Positions 5,978 to 8,386 of a stretch of DNA of 8,386 nucleotides are shown here, piece after piece. The translations under genes were made by a program, and so were the position numbers. The first letter of the stretch is position 1; each line of letters begins with the position of its first letter. A model generated the notes under the pieces. It had not been told where the DNA came from and did not search any database. It saw only the letters and a program-made list of their open reading frames with translations. Source of the stretch: an uncultured Anaerolineae bacterium (GTDB taxonomy: Bacteria; Chloroflexota; Anaerolineae; Anaerolineales; UBA4823); the NCBI GenBank assembly GCA_937129505.1, contig CAKZNJ010000053.1, positions 1 to 8,386 on the forward strand, written 5' to 3'.

Positions 5978-7747
5978 TCACATCAATTGGTTGACCGTAC
6001 CGTAAATACTCGCCCATATTTGGCGCATATAAGACAGGTTGACCAGTTGAGCTTGGATTTGGGCATATTGATCATAAAGATATTGCTCCCGTTCATCTAG
6101 CGTTGTGTTCATCCTAGTAATGTCTGCATTGACATCACTTACTTGACTGTTTAACAAGGAGACTGCTTCACTTATATAGCTTGTGGTGCTGCGGGTGCCG
6201 GTGAAGCGCCCCAGTTCAACATCAAATGTTTGCATTACGCTGTCTAAAAACGTTTGCACACCGTTTAGATTCTCACCCAAGACCTTTTCTAACTTGGCTT
6301 GATCGGCGATTGTCGCTCGCAGAGAGTCATCCAAGCTCAAACCGAGATCACTCAGGCGGGTATATACACTACTATTGGTGTAGGAATTCATGAATTGGGA
6401 AAAGAGCCGCAGCCGCAGCTCTGAAAACACCAGATCATCAGCCAGCGCGCCGCGAGTATACGTACGGCCATCCGTGCTTTTCACGGCAGTTTTTTGTTCG
6501 AGATAAGAAACCACTGCGTTAAACTTTTCGATAAACGAGTTTATTGCTGTTTTGGCAGCACTCAGATCTTTCTCTACAGTGAGTGTAGCACTCTTGCTTT
6601 CTGCATCGGCAGCTAGGTTGAGAGTTACACCTGCGATCACATCGGTCAGGCCACTGTTCTTGCTTCTCGTAACCGTCAGACCATTGACTTTGAACGATGC
6701 ATCGCTCGCTTCTTGAACCGCCGCATGCTTAAAAGCAGTGCTTCCTTCCGCCAACAACCCCAATTGGTGCAAGACACCACTCGTGCCACCAGAGCCATTA
6801 TCAATGATATTGCTTGCACTTAAGGCGTAAGCACTACCGCTGCTAGCCGCTGATAGGATCAGTTGGTTGTCAACGATACTGGCTACAACACCATCGTTTT
6901 CCGCGTAGGTCGCTGTGTTGATTCTATCCACGATATCGAGCAAACTATCACTACTACTGACAGTTAGACGAGCTCCCTGGCTGGTGTAGGTTAATCGAGC
7001 GGCTGTGTTGTTTGCCAAGCTGCCAGCCTGATAAGCACTTCCGTCTCCAAAGTTGATCACCAAGCCACGACCGGTATCAAACTCACCGCCGCCGGTGGGG
7101 ATCGATTGCCAGGTATTTGTAGTCTCGCTTGTGCTTGTGCCATTGCGGACGCTCACCGCCTTGCCGCTCGAGTCGACTAACCTGAATTGCCAACCAGCAG
7201 TGCTGTCATTTCGCACTTCGACATAATACGTCCCCCTCCCTAACTCTTTCTTACCACTATCCACGTTTGCCGTTCCCAACGCAGTCACCGTATTGGGAAT
7301 GCTTTGAGTTAGAGTGGCTGAACGACTATCTGCTCCGCCAAGGACAACATATCCTTCTCCTGTACTGTAGCCAAGAGGTTGGTCAATGTAAATTACCGAA
7401 TCAGAGCGAACGCGATGGGATTTTGCAAGGACAATATCCGTGACTTGGTAGCTGCCAACAACAGCAGTGCTGCTCGCTGTAGCAGTTAACACTGTGCTAC
7501 CGCTGGGTCTATTCGAAAGGGTCACATTGCGGCTTTCACGCACTGCAGAAGTGTAGTTATTGCTCATCAAAGCATAAACAGCGGTTTGTAACTCGACCAG
7601 CTTGCTGCGCGCATCTTGATAGACTCCAACTGTCACGTTGAGACGACTGCGTTGCTCTTCTAGGCGCGTCAACGGTTGTCGCTCAATGGTCATCAAGCTG
7701 TTGATTAGATTGACAAAGTAGCTGTCGAGTTGGTTTACGGGGGTCAT
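5978..7747 (-). CDS. fliD: FliD, filament cap (hook-associated protein 2)
   Basis: FliD forms the oligomeric cap at the growing filament tip, under which exported flagellin folds. The 589-residue product has the FliD N-terminal helical domain (about 1-65, with LMTIERQPLTRLEEQRSRL) and GSYQVTDIVLAKSHRV at about 98-113. A GLTVTRSKNSGLTDVIAGVT segment lies at about 356-375. The C-terminal coiled region runs from about 393 to the end, with AINSFIEKFNAVVSYL at about 401-416. It is longer than enteric FliD (about 470). The extra length fits a Thr/Ser/Gly-rich beta segment at about 145-255, before ARLTVSSSDSLLDIVDRIN. The ATG at 7747 has only a weak purine-rich leader (GGGATAAGAG). fliD lies 97 bases after the flagellin gene, with a strong hairpin between. 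Confidence 0.95.
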   Translation of the reverse strand: MTPVNQLDSYFVNLINSLMTIERQPLTRLEEQRSRLNVTVGVYQDARSKLVELQTAVYALMSNNYTSAVRESRNVTLSNRPSGSTVLTATASSTAVVGSYQVTDIVLAKSHRVRSDSVIYIDQPLGYSTGEGYVVLGGADSRSATLTQSIPNTVTALGTANVDSGKKELGRGTYYVEVRNDSTAGWQFRLVDSSGKAVSVRNGTSTSETTNTWQSIPTGGGEFDTGRGLVINFGDGSAYQAGSLANNTAARLTYTSQGARLTVSSSDSLLDIVDRINTATYAENDGVVASIVDNQLILSAASSGSAYALSASNIIDNGSGGTSGVLHQLGLLAEGSTAFKHAAVQEASDASFKVNGLTVTRSKNSGLTDVIAGVTLNLAADAESKSATLTVEKDLSAAKTAINSFIEKFNAVVSYLEQKTAVKSTDGRTYTRGALADDLVFSELRLRLFSQFMNSYTNSSVYTRLSDLGLSLDDSLRATIADQAKLEKVLGENLNGVQTFLDSVMQTFDVELGRFTGTRSTTSYISEAVSLLNSQVSDVNADITRMNTTLDEREQYLYDQYAQIQAQLVNLSYMRQIWASIYGTVNQLM

Positions 7748-7779
7748 GGTCTCTTATCCCATCATCATCTACGGATTAT

Positions 7780-7804
7780 CGGGGACTGCCTTGGGCAGTC
7801 CCCG
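7780..7804 (-). terminator. Strong hairpin between flagellin gene and fliD
   Basis: A perfect 11-bp, GC-rich stem, CGGGGACTGCC (7780-7790) and GGCAGTCCCCG (7794-7804), closes on a 3-base loop. It lies 40 bases after the flagellin stop and 32 bases before the fliD start. No T-run follows on the minus strand (ATAATCC comes next). It is therefore best read as a partial terminator/attenuator or an mRNA 3'-end stabiliser, lowering fliD output relative to flagellin. This function is inferred. Confidence 0.55.
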
Positions 7805-7844
7805 TTACCGTAGCACGTGACAAGCCTAGAGGGTTAGCTCCATA

Positions 7845-8386
7845 TTATCGAAACAGGGAGAGCAAGAATTGGGGGGCGACATTCGCCTGAGCGAGCATGG
7901 CGGTAGCCGTCTGTTGCAGGATCAGGAACTTGCTCGCTTCGACTTGCTCTTCAGCCATGTTGGCGTTCATGATACGGTTATAGGCCGATTCGGTATTGGT
8001 GTATTGCACTGACAAGGCTTCTTCCTTGAAGCTCAACCGAGCGGTGAAGCTACCCACCTGACTGATGCCTGCTTTGACCACATTGAGGGCTGCCTCGATA
8101 TTTTGCATTGCAGTTTGGGCATTTGCAGTGGAGTCAACTACTAAGCGGGCATCGCTTAGGCCTAACCCCGCTCCACCGAGCGCGGCTGTGTCTCCATAGA
8201 AGCCCTGATTGCTTGCAATGCCAGAAACTGTATCAGCCACAAACTGGAAGGCGCTGGTTCCACCCGAAGATTCGGGACCGGTCAGGAAATTGAGTGCAGT
8301 GGTCGTACCAGAGCCACTTGAACCAACGAGTAGATAATTGTTGTTCCATTGCGTTTGGCGGGCAATATCATTAATTTCATTGCGGA
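7845..8386 (-). CDS. fliC: Flagellin (3' part only)
   Basis: Flagellin is the filament subunit, exported by the flagellar system. The frame is open to the right window edge, giving 179 visible residues, and ends in TAA at 7845-7847. The first visible residues, NEINDIARQTQWNNNYLL, match the end of the conserved N-terminal D1 helix of flagellins. About 50-60 residues later the C-terminal D1/D0 region begins (LGLSDARLVVDSTANAQTAM). It ends with ILQQTATAMLAQANVAPQ and a terminus LLSLFR, which is diagnostic for flagellin rather than FlgL. The short middle implies a compact protein (about 300 residues if the N-terminus is normal) without large D2/D3 domains. The GTG at 8240 is an internal codon, not the start. 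The gene heads the filament block and supplies the substrate for the FliS and FliD encoded downstream. Confidence 0.95.
   Translation of the reverse strand, partial: RNEINDIARQTQWNNNYLLVGSSGSGTTTALNFLTGPESSGGTSAFQFVADTVSGIASNQGFYGDTAALGGAGLGLSDARLVVDSTANAQTAMQNIEAALNVVKAGISQVGSFTARLSFKEEALSVQYTNTESAYNRIMNANMAEEQVEASKFLILQQTATAMLAQANVAPQFLLSLFR

Noticed and set aside
7772..7779. CCCGATAA-type sigma-28 -10 element upstream of fliD, near 7775-7782
   Set aside because: The -10 matches 7 of 8, but there is no TAAA-like -35 at 11 bases; part of the match comes from the hairpin arm. Kept only as a remark in the hairpin finding.
8108..8293. Plus-strand 61-codon frame opposite flagellin
   Set aside because: Antisense to the conserved flagellin C-terminal coding sequence; no independent support.
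1..8386. Search for an undescribed system, mobile elements, tRNAs, CRISPR or defence genes
   Set aside because: All coding space is explained by ten known flagellar genes, and the gaps hold only leaders, hairpins and promoters.

Overview
The window is a dense flagellar gene cluster with every gene on the minus strand, so it reads from right to left. No mobile element, RNA gene, CRISPR array or foreign island was found, and the longest non-coding stretch is about 180 bases. Base composition looks moderate (roughly half G+C by eye) and even throughout. The host is a flagellated bacterium. The gene content does not fix the phylum: no P-ring or L-ring genes are in view to settle the envelope type, and I do not assign a taxon.

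Right half (8386 to 5081), filament and cap block: the 3' part of a flagellin gene (fliC/hag), cut by the window edge; fliD (filament cap); flaG; and fliS (flagellin export chaperone). A strong hairpin without a U-tract lies between fliC and fliD. A second, smaller hairpin lies in the flaG leader. A sigma-28-like promoter sits between flaG and fliS. A 12-bp hairpin followed by four T's ends the block just after fliS.

Left half (4904 to 1), basal body, switch and export block: flgC (rod), fliE (rod/MS-ring adaptor), fliF (MS ring), fliG (switch/torque ring), fliH (export ATPase regulator) and the 5' part of fliI (export ATPase), cut by the window edge. From fliF onward the genes overlap or nearly touch, which suggests translational coupling. 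flgB, which usually precedes flgC, is not here; flgC is the first gene of this block.

Together the left block builds the MS ring, part of the rod, the rotor and the export ATPase complex. The right block makes, chaperones and caps the filament exported through it. The two blocks are separated by a terminator, consistent with early and late flagellar expression classes. This is a recognisable system, not an undescribed one. The points worth a second look are the missing flgB, the putative internal promoter for fliS, the intergenic hairpins, an insertion in FliD, and a substituted charged residue in the FliG torque helix. Several start codons were moved from the longest-ORF position on ribosome-binding-site evidence (fliE, fliF, fliG, fliH).
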